64,000 bases of DNA from Paenibacillus yonginensis (GCF_001685395.1 NZ_CP014167.1:2547501-2611500); one strand, 5' to 3'; counted from the first letter of the stretch, positions 8,437 to 18,471 are shown. Notes: generated by a model from the sequence alone, not told the origin. Program-made: numbers and translations.

Positions 8437-8952
8437 TCAGTCGAGGATACTTCCTTCCATAGTGTCCGCAGGCGGCTGGTAGCCCTCGAGCTTACGGAAG
8501 GTTATGCCCTTCTGGCGCATCAGCTCGCTGACCAGCTGTGTATCTTTGGCATAAGGGCGGTGGTACACCACTTCCACAATGCCGCTGTTGGCGAGCATTT
8601 TGGCGCAGGTCCAGCAGGGCTCGTCGGTCACGTAGACGCTGGAGCCTTCACGGTCGGCCCGGTCGGTAAACAGCAGCAGATTCTGTTCCGCATGAATCGT
8701 GCGGATGCAGCGCTGCTTGCGCACGACCTGCTCCTGGCCGTCGACCACAACGGTCTCGAGCTCTTCGGCAATCATGCAGCCTGCTTCGGAGCAGTCAGGA
8801 ACGCCGGAGGGAGCGCCGTTATAGGCGGTGCCGAGCAGCTTTTTCCCCTGGACCAGCACCGTTCCTACATGGCGTCTGTTGCAGCGGGAACGGGTGGATA
8901 CCATATAGGCGATGTCCATAAAATAGGTGTCCCAATCTTTGCGAATGTTCAC
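8437..8952 (-). CDS. comEB: ComE operon protein 2, deoxycytidylate deaminase family
   Basis: The 171-residue protein has the zinc deaminase motifs: TIHAEQNLLL (His and catalytic Glu) and DEPCWTCAKML (the two zinc Cys). The early MVSTRSRCNRRHVGTVLV block is typical of dCMP deaminases. In Bacillus this gene sits between comEA and comEC but is not needed for transformation. Extra cysteines near VPDCSEAGC may bind a second zinc. It starts 18 nt after the end of comEA. Confidence 0.93.
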   Translation of the reverse strand: MNIRKDWDTYFMDIAYMVSTRSRCNRRHVGTVLVQGKKLLGTAYNGAPSGVPDCSEAGCMIAEELETVVVDGQEQVVRKQRCIRTIHAEQNLLLFTDRADREGSSVYVTDEPCWTCAKMLANSGIVEVVYHRPYAKDTQLVSELMRQKGITFRKLEGYQPPADTMEGSILD

Positions 8953-8970
8953 TTTCCAGCTCTCCTGTTC

Positions 8971-9567
8971 TCAAAGTCCGATATAAGGCCGCATTTTCTC
9001 GAACATTTTGTCTCCGATGCCTTTCACATTCTTTAGCTCATCCAGTGAAGCGAAGGCGCCATGCTGATTCCGGTAATCGATAATCGCTTGCGCTTTCTTC
9101 TCGCCAATCCCGGGGAGATCCTGCAGCTCATCTGTGCCAGCCGTATTAATAGAGATGAGGCTGGAAGCTGCCGCAGCTGCATCTGTCTGGACATTGGGCG
9201 TCTGGCTTGAAGGCGGGACAGAAGAGGCGGGAGCCGAAGCTGCTGCCGATGAATCTCCGCTTGAAGGAGCCGCTCCAGCGTTTGCAGCTGGGGCGGCGGA
9301 AGAATCGGAGCCGGAAGAACCGGAAACACTGCTCTCTGTCCCCCCGACCACGGCCGAACGGGGCGAATCCGCCGGTTTCTTGCCTTCAATCGTCGTTAAC
9401 GTTCCCGAAGGAGCCTGCTCGTGATCAATCACGGCTGCAGCCATCGCTTCATTAACCGGCGTCCAGCCGGTTATGCCGGAGGAAGGTTTCGTTCCCAAAG
9501 CCAGCAGCATCAATCCCGCCCCGCAGACGGCAGACAAAACAGCGATCGAAATACGTTCCTTAATCAT
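8971..9567 (-). CDS. comEA: Competence DNA receptor ComEA
   Basis: An N-terminal membrane anchor (about residues 7-26) is followed by a Ser/Ala/Pro-rich linker. A C-terminal double helix-hairpin-helix domain follows ([18 protein letters not shown] and [18 protein letters not shown]), which binds incoming double-stranded DNA outside the membrane. The middle of the protein (about 45-130) is low complexity and shows no clear folded oligomerisation domain of the kind seen in Bacillus subtilis ComEA. It is the first gene of the com cluster. comER, usually divergent next to comEA, is absent here. Confidence 0.9.
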   Translation of the reverse strand: MIKERISIAVLSAVCGAGLMLLALGTKPSSGITGWTPVNEAMAAAVIDHEQAPSGTLTTIEGKKPADSPRSAVVGGTESSVSGSSGSDSSAAPAANAGAAPSSGDSSAAASAPASSVPPSSQTPNVQTDAAAAASSLISINTAGTDELQDLPGIGEKKAQAIIDYRNQHGAFASLDELKNVKGIGDKMFEKMRPYIGL

Positions 9568-9703
9568 GGGATAACTCCAATCTTGTCCAAAAATTCATGC
9601 CGACTCCGTGATGCAAAGCCATCCGTAAACCATGAATGTCTGTACAAGCTGTGGTCTTGCTGCAGCAATCCTTGCCTCATAGAAGGGATAGACAAGGGGA
9701 CTT

Positions 9704-9750
9704 AAAAAGCTAGCGATGAACCTTTAAAAGATCTCTAAAGATTCATCGCT
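9704..9750 (-). terminator. Intrinsic terminator of leuS
   Basis: AGCGATGAA (9712-9720) pairs with TTCATCGCT (9742-9750) across a loop that can itself pair. The minus-strand tail is TTTTT. The rest of the 240-bp gap to comEA shows nothing else that I can name. Confidence 0.75.
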
Positions 9751-9806
9751 AAGGGGCATTTCATGATGTTGTTCTTTAATTGTTGAACAGCTCAGCCCGC
9801 CGCAGC

Positions 9807-12248
9807 TTAGTTCGCTACGATGTTAACGAGCTTGCCGGGAACGGCAACCACTTTGCGGACGGTTTTGCCTTCCACGGCGGCTGCCACGTTCGGCAGGGCA
9901 AGCGCATGCTCCTGCATCGCTGCCTGATCGAGATCTTTGGAGATCTTCGTACGTTCAACGATTTTGCCGTTGACTTGAACGACGATTTCCACCTCGGCTT
10001 CGACAGTCCAGGCTTCCTCGTAAGTTGGCCACTGCGCATAGGTAATAGAGTCGTTATGTCCAAGACGCTGCCACAGCTCTTCCGCGATATGCGGAGCGAG
10101 AGGGGAGAGCATCTGCACAAAACTTTCAGCTGCCGCTCTTGGCACCACGTCCGTTTTGTAAGCTTCGTTGATGAAAATCATCAGTTGGCTGATGACGGTG
10201 TTAAAGCGAAGGCCTTCCATGTCCTCCGTTACTTTCTTCACCGTTTTGTGCCAGGTGCGTTTGAAATCGTCGCTGCCGCCTTCATCCGCAATTTTGCTGT
10301 TCAGGCTGCCGTCTTCGGCTACGAACAGGCGCCATACGCGGGACAGGAAGCGGTGCGCGCCGTCTACGCCGTTTGTGTTCCATGGCTTGGTTGCCTCAAG
10401 CGGCCCCATAAACATTTCATAGATCCGCAGCGTATCCGCGCCGTATTCATTTACGATATCGTCCGGATTGATGACATTGCCGCGGGATTTACTCATCTTC
10501 TCATTGTTGGTTCCCAGGATCATGCCTTGGTTGACCAGCTTCTGGAACGGCTCTTTCGTGGAAACCACGCCGATATCATACAGCACTTTATGCCAGAAGC
10601 GGGCATAAAGCAAGTGAAGCACGGCATGTTCTACGCCGCCGATGTAAAGGTCGACAGGCAGCCATTCCTTTTGTTTCTCCAGCGAGCAGAAAATATCGTC
10701 ATTGTGCGGGTCGATAAACCGCAGGTAATACCAGCAGCTGCCGGCCCACTGCGGCATCGTGTTCGTCTCGCGGCGCGCTGGAAGCCCGGTTTCCGGATCG
10801 GTGGTGTTCACCCATTCCGTTACGTTGGCCAGCGGAGATTCGCCCGTGCCGGACGGTTTGATCTGGTCGATGTCCGGCAGCACCAGCGGCAGCTGGTCTT
10901 CCGGAACCGGCTTCATCGTGCCGTCTTCCAAATGCAGGATCGGAATAGGCTCGCCCCAGTAGCGCTGGCGGCTGAACAGCCAGTCGCGCAGGCGGTAGGT
11001 GACTTTGCCGCGTCCATGACCATTATCCTCCAGCCATTTGATCATCGTGCGGATGCCTTCTTCTTTGTTCATTCCGTCCAGGAAACCTGAGTTCACATGC
11101 GGGCCTTCGCCGCTGTAGGCTTCTTTGGACAAATCGCCGCCCTGCACGACTTCAATGATCGGCAAATCGAATTTGACCGCAAATTCATAGTCGCGCTGGT
11201 CATGACCCGGAACAGCCATAATGGCTCCGGTTCCGTAACCGGCCAATACGTAATCCGCGATCCAGACCGGAATTTTGGCGCCGTTCACCGGGTTAACGGC
11301 ATAAGCACCCGTAAATACGCCGGATTTGTCTTTGGCAAGATCCGTGCGCTCCAGGTCGCTTTTCCGTGCGGCCTGATCCTGATACGCCTTGACAGCTGCA
11401 AGCTGCTCGGCGGAAGTAATTTTCTCCACCAGCTCATGCTCAGGAGCCAGTACGGCATAAGTAGCGCCAAACAACGTATCGGGACGGGTAGTGAACACCG
11501 TCAACGTTTCATCAGATCCGTCCACGCGGAATACGACTTCCGCGCCTTCGGATTTGCCGATCCAGTTGCGCTGCATGTCTTTGATGCTCTCCGACCAGTC
11601 CAGCTCCTCCAGATCTTCCAGCAGGCGCTCTGCGTATTCGGTGATCTTCAGCACCCACTGGCGCATAGGCTTGCGGATGACCGGATGGCCGCCGCGTTCG
11701 CTTTTTCCGTCGATGACTTCTTCATTCGCCAGAACCGTGCCCAGCGCAGGACACCAGTTGACCGGCATTTCGGCTACATAGGCCAGTCCCCGCTTGTACA
11801 GCTGGATAAAAATCCACTGCGTCCACTTGTAATATTCCGGATCCGTCGTGCTGATCTCGCGGTCCCAGTCATAAGAGAAGCCGAGCGATTTGATCTGGCG
11901 GCGGAAGTTGTTGATGTTCTTAACCGTAATGTCGCGCGGATGCTCGCCCGTATCCAGGGCATGCTGCTCCGCAGGCAAGCCAAACGCGTCCCAGCCCATC
12001 GGGTGCAGCACGTTATAACCTTTCATTCGTTTGAAGCGGGAAACGATATCCGTTGCCGTATAACCTTCCGGATGACCTACGTGAAGTCCGGCTCCGGATG
12101 GATAAGGGAACATGTCGAGCGCGTAAAACTTCGGTTTGCCCGGCTCTTCCTTGGTTTTAAATGTTTTGTGTTCCTCCCAATAAGCCTGCCATTTCGGCTC
12201 AATGCTTTGGGGATGATAGCCGTTTGGCACTGTCTGATTCTCGGACAT
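9807..12248 (-). CDS. leuS: Leucyl-tRNA synthetase
   Basis: The 813-residue class I synthetase charges tRNA-Leu. It carries the HIGH-like [18 protein letters not shown] near residue 50, an editing (CP1) insertion in the middle, KMSKSRGN near residue 580 and the C-terminal anticodon and tail domains. The chosen start [13 protein letters not shown] at 12248 is preceded by GGAGGAAG. The longer frame to 12317 would run into the T-box terminator. Expression is controlled by the T-box leader directly upstream. Confidence 0.97.
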   Translation of the reverse strand: MSENQTVPNGYHPQSIEPKWQAYWEEHKTFKTKEEPGKPKFYALDMFPYPSGAGLHVGHPEGYTATDIVSRFKRMKGYNVLHPMGWDAFGLPAEQHALDTGEHPRDITVKNINNFRRQIKSLGFSYDWDREISTTDPEYYKWTQWIFIQLYKRGLAYVAEMPVNWCPALGTVLANEEVIDGKSERGGHPVIRKPMRQWVLKITEYAERLLEDLEELDWSESIKDMQRNWIGKSEGAEVVFRVDGSDETLTVFTTRPDTLFGATYAVLAPEHELVEKITSAEQLAAVKAYQDQAARKSDLERTDLAKDKSGVFTGAYAVNPVNGAKIPVWIADYVLAGYGTGAIMAVPGHDQRDYEFAVKFDLPIIEVVQGGDLSKEAYSGEGPHVNSGFLDGMNKEEGIRTMIKWLEDNGHGRGKVTYRLRDWLFSRQRYWGEPIPILHLEDGTMKPVPEDQLPLVLPDIDQIKPSGTGESPLANVTEWVNTTDPETGLPARRETNTMPQWAGSCWYYLRFIDPHNDDIFCSLEKQKEWLPVDLYIGGVEHAVLHLLYARFWHKVLYDIGVVSTKEPFQKLVNQGMILGTNNEKMSKSRGNVINPDDIVNEYGADTLRIYEMFMGPLEATKPWNTNGVDGAHRFLSRVWRLFVAEDGSLNSKIADEGGSDDFKRTWHKTVKKVTEDMEGLRFNTVISQLMIFINEAYKTDVVPRAAAESFVQMLSPLAPHIAEELWQRLGHNDSITYAQWPTYEEAWTVEAEVEIVVQVNGKIVERTKISKDLDQAAMQEHALALPNVAAAVEGKTVRKVVAVPGKLVNIVAN

Positions 12249-12303
12249 AGGTTGCTTCCTCCTTAAATGTCTTGCCTGAACAATCGAACTTATCTTGTAA
12301 AAT

Positions 12304-12630
12304 AAAAAAACTCCCATCCATAGCGTATTATCGCTAGGGACGAGAGTTTGATTCCCGTGGTACCACCCTAGTTAGCTTCGGGCATGCTTTGCCTTGAGCT
12401 CACTTTAACCCTTAACGCGGGCGAAACGGAGATGTTCCTGATGGCGCGGACAATAGACAGAAACGGCGTAACCTAAAACGCCAGACAATGTCCTCCAAAT
12501 TTGCATCCCGGCTCCGAGGCGAGTTCGCAGGGGTCTCCAACCGGCTTGCACCATCCGCCGGCTCTCTGTATGGCTGACCTGAGCTAATATTCCTCATCAC
12601 AGCAGTTGTTTATGATTGATTCAATTCAAT
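12304..12630 (-). promoter_or_regulatory. T-box riboswitch leader of leuS, leucine specifier CUC
   Basis: On the minus strand the conserved T-box AGGGTGGTACCACGGG occurs (about 12353-12368). It is followed by a terminator hairpin at about 12309-12347 with an eight-T tail. Upstream, the stem I elements AGAGAGCCGGCGG and GGTGCAAGCCGG are present. The specifier loop reads GCGAACTCGCCTCGGAGC, with CTC (Leu) at 12521-12523. Uncharged tRNA-Leu would pair with CUC and with the T-box to prevent termination. Confidence 0.92.
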
Positions 12631-12641
12631 TATTCCCATAT

Positions 12642-12671
12642 ATTATACATAATCATTCAGCTTGAAGTCAA
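12642..12671 (-). promoter_or_regulatory. Sigma-A promoter of the leuS T-box transcript
   Basis: TTGACT (12666-12671) and TATAAT (12642-12647) on the minus strand are spaced by 18 nt, just upstream of the T-box leader. Confidence 0.65.
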
Positions 12672-12692
12672 CGCCGGCAATAGAACGTTATG

Positions 12693-13739
12693 CTACCCAG
12701 ATCCAACAGGCATCCCTGCCGCAATCGAGGCCTCAATGGCAAGGGACAGGCGGACATCTACCAGCGCTTCGGATAATGAATAGAAGCTGTTGCCCGTACG
12801 CACGTATTCGCTCATTCGAAACAGGACCTCCGCGATCGCCAGCTCTTCGTCGGAAAGCCGAGCGGGATAAAACCGGTTTTGATATAACCGCTCGGAGGCT
12901 CCCCGGAGCTCCCGAAGGGACAAAGGAGCAAGGCTCCCTTCCCTTCCATCCTGAATTCTGTTAATAGAAAAGGTTTCGTATGCCCCTTGGCCCAAACTCC
13001 GGGTCACCTCATCATTGCGGATTTCCCCATGCGAACCCCGGATCAGAACCCGGTTCTTCCGCAGCGGAGAGAAATATTGCGAAGCAGTGAAGTCAAGTAC
13101 AGCGCTTTTGCCGCTCTCGAAAGATAAAAGCGCGATATCCTGCAGCTCCACCTCCAGGCCGTCTCCAACGTTTCGTCCGCGATGAGGAACCTCCAGCACG
13201 GGATGTTTAAACTGCTGGGCGGTTACGGTACAGCCTTCATCCGAGACACCCAGCCACTGCCGGATTAGGGCAATCCCGTGATAACCATGCCCTGCCGACA
13301 CCTGGACATGCCGCACCTCTCCCACGGCCCGAGAGCGGATCAGAGCCGTCCGGGCGGCATGATGCGGCTGCAGCGGGTACTGCTCGGCTACCTGAATCCG
13401 CGGCGATTGCGCCGCAAGGGCAGCCATCTGCCGGTACCCGGCATCGTCAAAGGCAGGCGGCGTTTCGGCCAGCACCGGAATGTCGGCCTCGAACAGCTGC
13501 TCCAGCAAAGCAGCTGCCGACGTTTTGCTGACCGCCATAACCAGGAAATCGCATTCCCGCGCCAGCTCCAGCGGGGACAGAAACACCGGCAACCCCTGCA
13601 GGGCATCGTCTCCACGATATTTTTCAAAATCCCGCACAACAACTCCGGCCGGCTGAAACCACTCCGGAAGCTGGCTGGCAATCCGCAAGTAGGCTTTCCC
13701 GCGCCAGCCCGGCCCGATTAATCCAAATCGCATAGGCAT
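12693..13739 (-). CDS. Gfo/Idh/MocA family NAD(P)-dependent oxidoreductase
   Basis: The 348-residue protein starts MPMRFGLIGPGWRGKAYLRI, a Rossmann nucleotide-binding start. It continues with FLVMAVSKTSA and PVLAETPPAFDDAGYRQM, where the EKP-like motif reads ETP, and then a C-terminal alpha/beta substrate domain. The family oxidises sugars, inositols or related polyols; the substrate here is unknown. The ATG at 13739 follows CGGAGG. It lies directly behind the remains of a ROK kinase gene, so the two may once have formed a sugar operon. Confidence 0.85.
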   Translation of the reverse strand: MPMRFGLIGPGWRGKAYLRIASQLPEWFQPAGVVVRDFEKYRGDDALQGLPVFLSPLELARECDFLVMAVSKTSAAALLEQLFEADIPVLAETPPAFDDAGYRQMAALAAQSPRIQVAEQYPLQPHHAARTALIRSRAVGEVRHVQVSAGHGYHGIALIRQWLGVSDEGCTVTAQQFKHPVLEVPHRGRNVGDGLEVELQDIALLSFESGKSAVLDFTASQYFSPLRKNRVLIRGSHGEIRNDEVTRSLGQGAYETFSINRIQDGREGSLAPLSLRELRGASERLYQNRFYPARLSDEELAIAEVLFRMSEYVRTGNSFYSLSEALVDVRLSLAIEASIAAGMPVGSG

Positions 13740-14264
13740 ATTTGAAACCTCCGTAATCCTTTAGCTTTTTCAGGTCAGAAGCCGGCGGACAACCTTCGTT
13801 TAGCGTAAGCGTCAGCACCGTACACTCCAGCCTTTTCGCCCAACTCGCCAAATCGTCGTCAAGATCATAAGCATCAGAAATCATCCTGGCGGTGATCTTC
13901 TGATGCTGCTGCCCACCCAGCTTTGAACGATGCTGGTCTTCCCCTGCTCAAGCCGCTCGGTAAAAGTGTTCACCATACCAACGGCCGAGACATATCTTCC
14001 CAGGCAGCCGGAACTGCCGCAGCGGCAGGGGCGCCCTTCCCTGTACATATTCATGTGGCCTCTGCAGCTAACATTTGTATCGTCCGCCTCTAGTTCCTTA
14101 AGCATTTGTCTGATGATATGTTTTATCTTATTTAATACATGGGAAGGTCCCTTTGCGGCATCGGTCTGGTCGCTTCTTTCCCTTACGATTTGGCCATTTC
14201 CATCAAAAACCGCCGTTTTGATATTCGTTCCGCCTAAATCAATGCCGACCGTATATGCGGACAC
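13740..14264 (-). pseudogene. Decayed ROK family sugar kinase
   Basis: The frame from GTG 14264 starts TVGIDLGGTNIKTAVFDGNG, the ATP-binding start of ROK kinases. By residue 80 it is already at the zinc motif RCGSSGCLGRYVSA, which normally lies near residue 170-180, so about 100 codons have been lost. After the zinc motif the frame shifts: it ends in SIRRSPPG, while another frame continues with KITARMISDAYDLDDDLASW, the usual ROK sequence at that point. The rest of the C-terminal domain is missing. The gene cannot encode a working kinase. Confidence 0.8.
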
Positions 14265-14370
14265 GCCTGCCTCTCCTCTTCCTACAAAATCTCTTTTTAT
14301 CCTAGATGAACCCTTCCCGAATCGGAATAGATTTATGGGACGGGAATATGGAGTTTTGTTACAATATAAA

Positions 14371-14413
14371 AAAATAAAGCGGCCTTCCCTAATTCGGAAA
14401 GCCGCTTTATTTT
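14371..14413 (-). terminator. Intrinsic terminator of the ROK fructokinase gene
   Basis: AAAATAAAGCGGC (14371-14383) is a perfect inverted repeat of GCCGCTTTATTTT (14401-14413). It can work in both directions. Confidence 0.8.
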
Positions 14414-14449
14414 CTGCACCCGGCTAATAAACAGCCGTCTTCATTTCGC

Positions 14450-15328
14450 TTAAACGCCCTGCAGCGCCGACTGGGCCAATGCAAGCGCCCCGCAGATTCC
14501 TGCATTGTCTCCCAGTCCGGGAGGTACGATATAACTCGAGATCTTCTCGTCGCTGAGGTTTGGATGCTGCACGTAACCGTTCAGCAGCTCCTTCAATTTG
14601 GCGTGGATCAGCGGGAACAGCTGCAGCTGTTTCATGACGCCGCCGCCCATGACGATTTTTTCGGGGGACAGGATCAGGATGTAATTCATCAAGGCTTGCG
14701 CCAGATAATAAGCTTCCATCTCCCAAGCCGGGTCATCCTTCGCCAATTCGCCCGCAGGCACGCCTGCACGCCGGCCGATAGCCGGACCAGCCGCCAATCC
14801 TTCCAGGCAGTCGCCATGGTAAGGGCAAGTGCCTTCAAACGGGTCGTCCGAATGACGACGGACATAAATATGGCCCATTTCCGGGTGGGAAAGGCCGTGC
14901 ACCAGCTTGCCGCCGATCATCGCGCCGACGCCGATCCCGGTGCCTACGGTAATGTAAATGCAGCTGTCTACGCCTTGAGCCGCTCCCCACAAGGATTCGC
15001 CGAGGGCCGCGCCGTTAACGTCCGTGTCAAACGCAATTGGTACGTTAAATTCGGATTTGAGCGTCCCTACAATATTGTAGTTCGTCCAGTAAGGTTTAGG
15101 TGTTGTTGTAATATAACCATATGTATCACTGCCCACAACCGGATCAATCGGGCCAAAAGAACCGACGCCCAGCGCTTCGATTGGTTTGTCTTTGAAATAT
15201 TCAATTACTTTCCCCATCGTTTCCTCCGGTGTAGTCGTCGGAAAGCTTACGCGGTCAAGCACTTCTCCCTCTTTTGTTCCGATGCCGCAAACAAATTTTG
15301 TTCCACCTGCTTCTATTGCTCCAAGCAT
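14450..15328 (-). CDS. ROK family fructokinase (ScrK/GmuE-like)
   Basis: The 292-residue protein starts MLGAIEAGGTKFVCGIG, the phosphate-binding loop of the fructokinase subgroup of ROK kinases. DTDVNGAALGESLWGA follows, then the zinc-binding stretch with CPYHGDCLEGLAAGPA, and a C-terminal VPPGLGDNAGICGALALA. It should phosphorylate fructose, or another hexose, with ATP. The frame is open up to 15415, but the ATG at 15328 fits the family length. The upstream side is the 3' exon of group II intron 1. Confidence 0.85.
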   Translation of the reverse strand: MLGAIEAGGTKFVCGIGTKEGEVLDRVSFPTTTPEETMGKVIEYFKDKPIEALGVGSFGPIDPVVGSDTYGYITTTPKPYWTNYNIVGTLKSEFNVPIAFDTDVNGAALGESLWGAAQGVDSCIYITVGTGIGVGAMIGGKLVHGLSHPEMGHIYVRRHSDDPFEGTCPYHGDCLEGLAAGPAIGRRAGVPAGELAKDDPAWEMEAYYLAQALMNYILILSPEKIVMGGGVMKQLQLFPLIHAKLKELLNGYVQHPNLSDEKISSYIVPPGLGDNAGICGALALAQSALQGV

Positions 15329-15474
15329 GCCCTTCGCTCCAATCTGCTTAAATATGAATGCACCTAAACCGATTGTACCATAATTCATTCGCCGATGCGG
15401 CATAAGAAATCGCATACTTGTCGTAAAATGTCGTATCTTGCCTCATATCGCCCGGCGCACGATAATCCACTTCA

Positions 15475-17376
15475 ATCGGGTAGGAGGCTACCCATTAATT
15501 GGGCAGCCGACCTCCCACACCACCGTACGTACCGTTCGGTATACGGCGGTTCCATTAGGAATGCGCAGTAACTTGTCGATAATAATCAGAAAAGAAAAGG
15601 AATCCGAGGTTCTTCAGCCTATTGTTACCGAGGGACTTCGAGAGGATTGGGCTATTGGAGATTCTCCAATAGCCCTTTCTTGTGTTTGCGTATTCCCACG
15701 CCTTCTGTTCATGAATTCCGAGCGATATAAGCCTTTCGAGTTTCGTCCTCACTCGTTTCCATTGCTTCCAGAAGACCATTCGGATACGCCTTCTCATCCA
15801 TTTATCAGTGGTTTGGAGTAGTTGTTTCATGTCAGCAAGCTTGAAATAATTTACCCATCCCATGATGTAACGCCTAAGCTTCAGCGCCCGGTCGGTGTTG
15901 CCCATTCCGTTGCTTCTCGACGTTAGCTCTTTCACTTTAGCTTTCATCTTGGATACGGATTTGGGATGGATTCTGACCCGCGTTTCCCCTTTGCTCTGGT
16001 AGAATGAGAAGCCAAGAAATTTAACTTTTGTCGCATCGTCCACAATCGTTTTCTCCCGGTTTACCTTGAGAAACAACTTCTTCTCGATGTAAGGGAGAAT
16101 TTTCGTCAGGGTACGCTCCGCACTCCTCCTGCTCCGGCAGAATATGAGCATATCGTCTGCGTATCGCACGAATCGATGTCCTCTTGCTTCCAGTTCCTTG
16201 TCCAATTCATTCAGCATGATATTGCTGAGAATCGGACTTAGGTTCCCTCCCTGCGGTACGCCGATTTCCGTGTCCTCAAACTTATGCTTCACGACGACTC
16301 CCGCCCGGAGATACTTATGGATGAGCGAGATCACTCGTCCGTCTTTGATCGTTCTTGAAAGCACCTCGATAAGCTTGCTTTGGTTGACGGTGTCAAAGTA
16401 TTTCTCCAAGTCCATATCCACCACGTAACGATATCCCTCTTGCACGTATTGTTGGCTTCGTTTCATCGCGTGGTGTGCGCTCCGTTTGGGTCGGAATCCG
16501 TAGCTGTTGTCTGAAAACTGCCTCTCATAAATTGGCGTAAGCACTTGGGCGATTGCCTGCTGGATGACTCGGTCAACCACTGTTGGGATGCCAAGGTTTC
16601 TCTTCTTTCCGTTCTCTTTGGGAATCTCTACCCTTCGAACGGGATTCGGGCGGTACTTGCCGCCCAAGATCAGTTGCTTGATGGTCTCGCCGTTGTCTCT
16701 GAGATATTGTAGAAGTTCATCTACTCCCATCCCGTCGATTCCGTGCGATCCCTTGTTCGCTTTGACTCTCTTGAATGCTTCGTTCAAGTTGTCCCTGCTA
16801 ACGATTTTCTCAAGCAACCGGTCCTTCGACTCGGTTGCGTTGGTGTCGTCGGTTTCGGTTATCCTCGCAGGACTGTGCACTCCCGCATATCCTTCGTGTT
16901 CCGCACTATTCTTTTGCAAAGAGTCTTCCGTTAGAAGTTGGCTGCCCTTGGCTCCTGTTTCGGTAACTTTCATTGACTTCACCTCCTAAGGTTCAGCCCT
17001 TCCCTCGAACCGTCGACTGTTCGCGGTACTATGGCGTCTGCTGACTTCTCATGATAAATCTTGTTTCAACCGTGATTCGAAGTGCATCTCCTCACGTCCA
17101 TGAGACCTCCCACGGTAAGACGATTCACTTTCCTTCCATATACCCACATCATTTACATTGGTACGTCCGTGTAGTTAATTGGACTTCGTCTTGTTTAGCA
17201 GACTCATCCCGTATCCTATGCCTGATGATGTTCGTGTTCCTTGGGCCGGAAGTTTGCCTCCAGCTTCCTTTGGATTCCACCTCGCGGTGGACACCCTTGC
17301 TCTTGGCTAGTGGTTGGTAACTACAAACCCCCACAGTGGACTTTCACCACCTAGTTAATCGCCATGCGTGGCACAC
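15475..17376 (-). mobile_element. Group II intron 1 (class C type) with intact reverse transcriptase
   Basis: The 5' end GTGTGCC at 17376 lies 1 nt after the T tract of the namA terminator. The 3' end has a domain V hairpin (ACCGCCGTA ... CGTACGGTGGT, about 15516-15547) followed by a domain VI stem and CCTACCCGAT ending at 15475. The triad in domain V appears to be CGC, as in class C introns. Total length is about 1.9 kb. The 5' domain I region matches that of intron 2. Both ends are inferred from motifs and could be off by a few bases. Confidence 0.85.
15555..16973 (-). CDS. ltrA: Group II intron reverse transcriptase/maturase
   Basis: The 472-residue protein has RT blocks in order: NKGSHGIDGMGVDEL, PVRRVEIPKENGKKRNLGIP, NSYGFRPKRSAHHA, the catalytic VRYADDMLIF and the VKFLGFSFYQSKG block. 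A maturase X domain follows (RRYIMGWVNYFKLAD, RRRIRMVFWKQWKR). There is no C-terminal HNH endonuclease, as expected for class C introns. ATG 16973 is preceded by AGGAGGTGAAG. The reading frame is intact, so the intron may still be mobile. Confidence 0.93.
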   Translation of the reverse strand: MKVTETGAKGSQLLTEDSLQKNSAEHEGYAGVHSPARITETDDTNATESKDRLLEKIVSRDNLNEAFKRVKANKGSHGIDGMGVDELLQYLRDNGETIKQLILGGKYRPNPVRRVEIPKENGKKRNLGIPTVVDRVIQQAIAQVLTPIYERQFSDNSYGFRPKRSAHHAMKRSQQYVQEGYRYVVDMDLEKYFDTVNQSKLIEVLSRTIKDGRVISLIHKYLRAGVVVKHKFEDTEIGVPQGGNLSPILSNIMLNELDKELEARGHRFVRYADDMLIFCRSRRSAERTLTKILPYIEKKLFLKVNREKTIVDDATKVKFLGFSFYQSKGETRVRIHPKSVSKMKAKVKELTSRSNGMGNTDRALKLRRYIMGWVNYFKLADMKQLLQTTDKWMRRRIRMVFWKQWKRVRTKLERLISLGIHEQKAWEYANTRKGYWRISNSPILSKSLGNNRLKNLGFLFFSDYYRQVTAHS

Positions 17377-17413
17377 TAAAAAGAAAAGCCGCGGGGCCTC
17401 CCCCGCAGCTTTT
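17377..17413 (-). terminator. Intrinsic terminator of namA and target of intron 1
   Basis: AAAAGCCGCGGGG (17384-17396) pairs with CCCCGCAGCTTTT (17401-17413). The minus-strand tail CTTTTTA runs directly into the intron 5' end. Confidence 0.85.
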
Positions 17414-17460
17414 CTCTATCAAGCTGAACTCATCAGCCCGTTTGTTCTATATACTTAAAC

Positions 17461-18471
17461 TTACCAGCCCCGGGAATACTGCTTCGGTGCTTCGAGCTCA
17501 ACGCCAAGCTTTGCGGCGGCAATCCGAGGCCAATAAGGCTCGCGAAGCAGCTCACGGGCCAGGAAGATCAGGTCGGCACGGCCGCTGGACAGAATCTCTT
17601 CGGCCATTTCAGGCTCGGTGATCAAGCCGACTGCGCCCGTTGGAACGTCCGCCTCACGGCGAATTTGTTCTGCAAACGGAACCTGGTAGCCCGGATAAAT
17701 TTTAGTCGGAGCTTTCGGAATAATCGCACCGGAGCTCACATCAATCAGATCAACACCAAGCTCTTTAAGCCACTTCGCATACACTACATAATCGTCCGGC
17801 GTGTCGCCTTCATCGTGATAATCATGTGCCGATACGCGGACAAGCAGCGGACCGTCCCAAACCTTCTGAACCTCGCCGATTACTTCTTTCAAGAAGCGGA
17901 AGCGGTTCTCCTGGCTGCCGCCATATTCGTCCTCGCGGCGGTTCGTCATTGGAGAAAGAAACTGGTTGATCAGGTAACCATGGGCAGCATGCAGCTCAAT
18001 TACGTCAAAGCCGGCTTCCTTGGCGCGGCGGACGCCGTCTGCAAAAGCCTGAACGGTTTCCTGAATCTGCTCCTTCGTCATGGCCTGAGGCGTTTGATAA
18101 TGGTGGCTGAACGCGATGGCTGAAGGAGCCAGGATTGGACCCTGCAATTCCGCTTTGCGGCCTGCATGGGCAATCTGAATGCCGATATGGGAGCCTTGAG
18201 CTTTCACCAGGCTAACCAGTTCCTTCAGTCCTTCAATATGTTCATCGCTCCAGATCCCAAGATCATTAGGAGAAATCCGGCCCTGAGGTGTTACGGCAGT
18301 AGCCTCCAGAATAATAAGCCCGACTTGGCCAACGGCCCGTGTCGGATAATGAATTTTATGCCAATCCTGCACTTTCCCCGATTCGTCTTCAACGGAATAT
18401 TGGCACATAGGTGCCATGACGATCCGGTTTTTGAGCGTAATATTTTTGAGTTGGTAAGGTTCGAACAGCAA
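17461..18471 (-). CDS. namA: NADPH dehydrogenase, old yellow enzyme family (YqjM)
   Basis: The FMN-binding TIM barrel has the YqjM signatures: [16 protein letters not shown] (Cys26-type redox residue), [16 protein letters not shown], which includes the His pair that binds the substrate, and [16 protein letters not shown] near the C-terminus. It reduces activated C=C bonds and nitro compounds with NADPH. The TTG at 18471 ([10 protein letters not shown]) sits 8 nt after AAGGAG. A GTG at 18480 overlaps that site and is less likely. An intrinsic terminator follows. Confidence 0.93.
   Translation of the reverse strand: MLFEPYQLKNITLKNRIVMAPMCQYSVEDESGKVQDWHKIHYPTRAVGQVGLIILEATAVTPQGRISPNDLGIWSDEHIEGLKELVSLVKAQGSHIGIQIAHAGRKAELQGPILAPSAIAFSHHYQTPQAMTKEQIQETVQAFADGVRRAKEAGFDVIELHAAHGYLINQFLSPMTNRREDEYGGSQENRFRFLKEVIGEVQKVWDGPLLVRVSAHDYHDEGDTPDDYVVYAKWLKELGVDLIDVSSGAIIPKAPTKIYPGYQVPFAEQIRREADVPTGAVGLITEPEMAEEILSSGRADLIFLARELLREPYWPRIAAAKLGVELEAPKQYSRGW

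Noticed and set aside
9780..11090. 436-codon ORF on the plus strand inside leuS
   Set aside because: It lies fully antisense to the clear leuS gene and encodes a His/Arg/Phe-rich sequence typical of a reverse-frame shadow.
11097..12266. 389-codon ORF on the plus strand inside leuS
   Set aside because: Also antisense to leuS, with no ribosome site or domain.
13624..13884. 86-codon ORF overlapping the oxidoreductase start
   Set aside because: Its first part is the shifted C-terminal remnant of the ROK pseudogene and its end is the wrong frame of the oxidoreductase.
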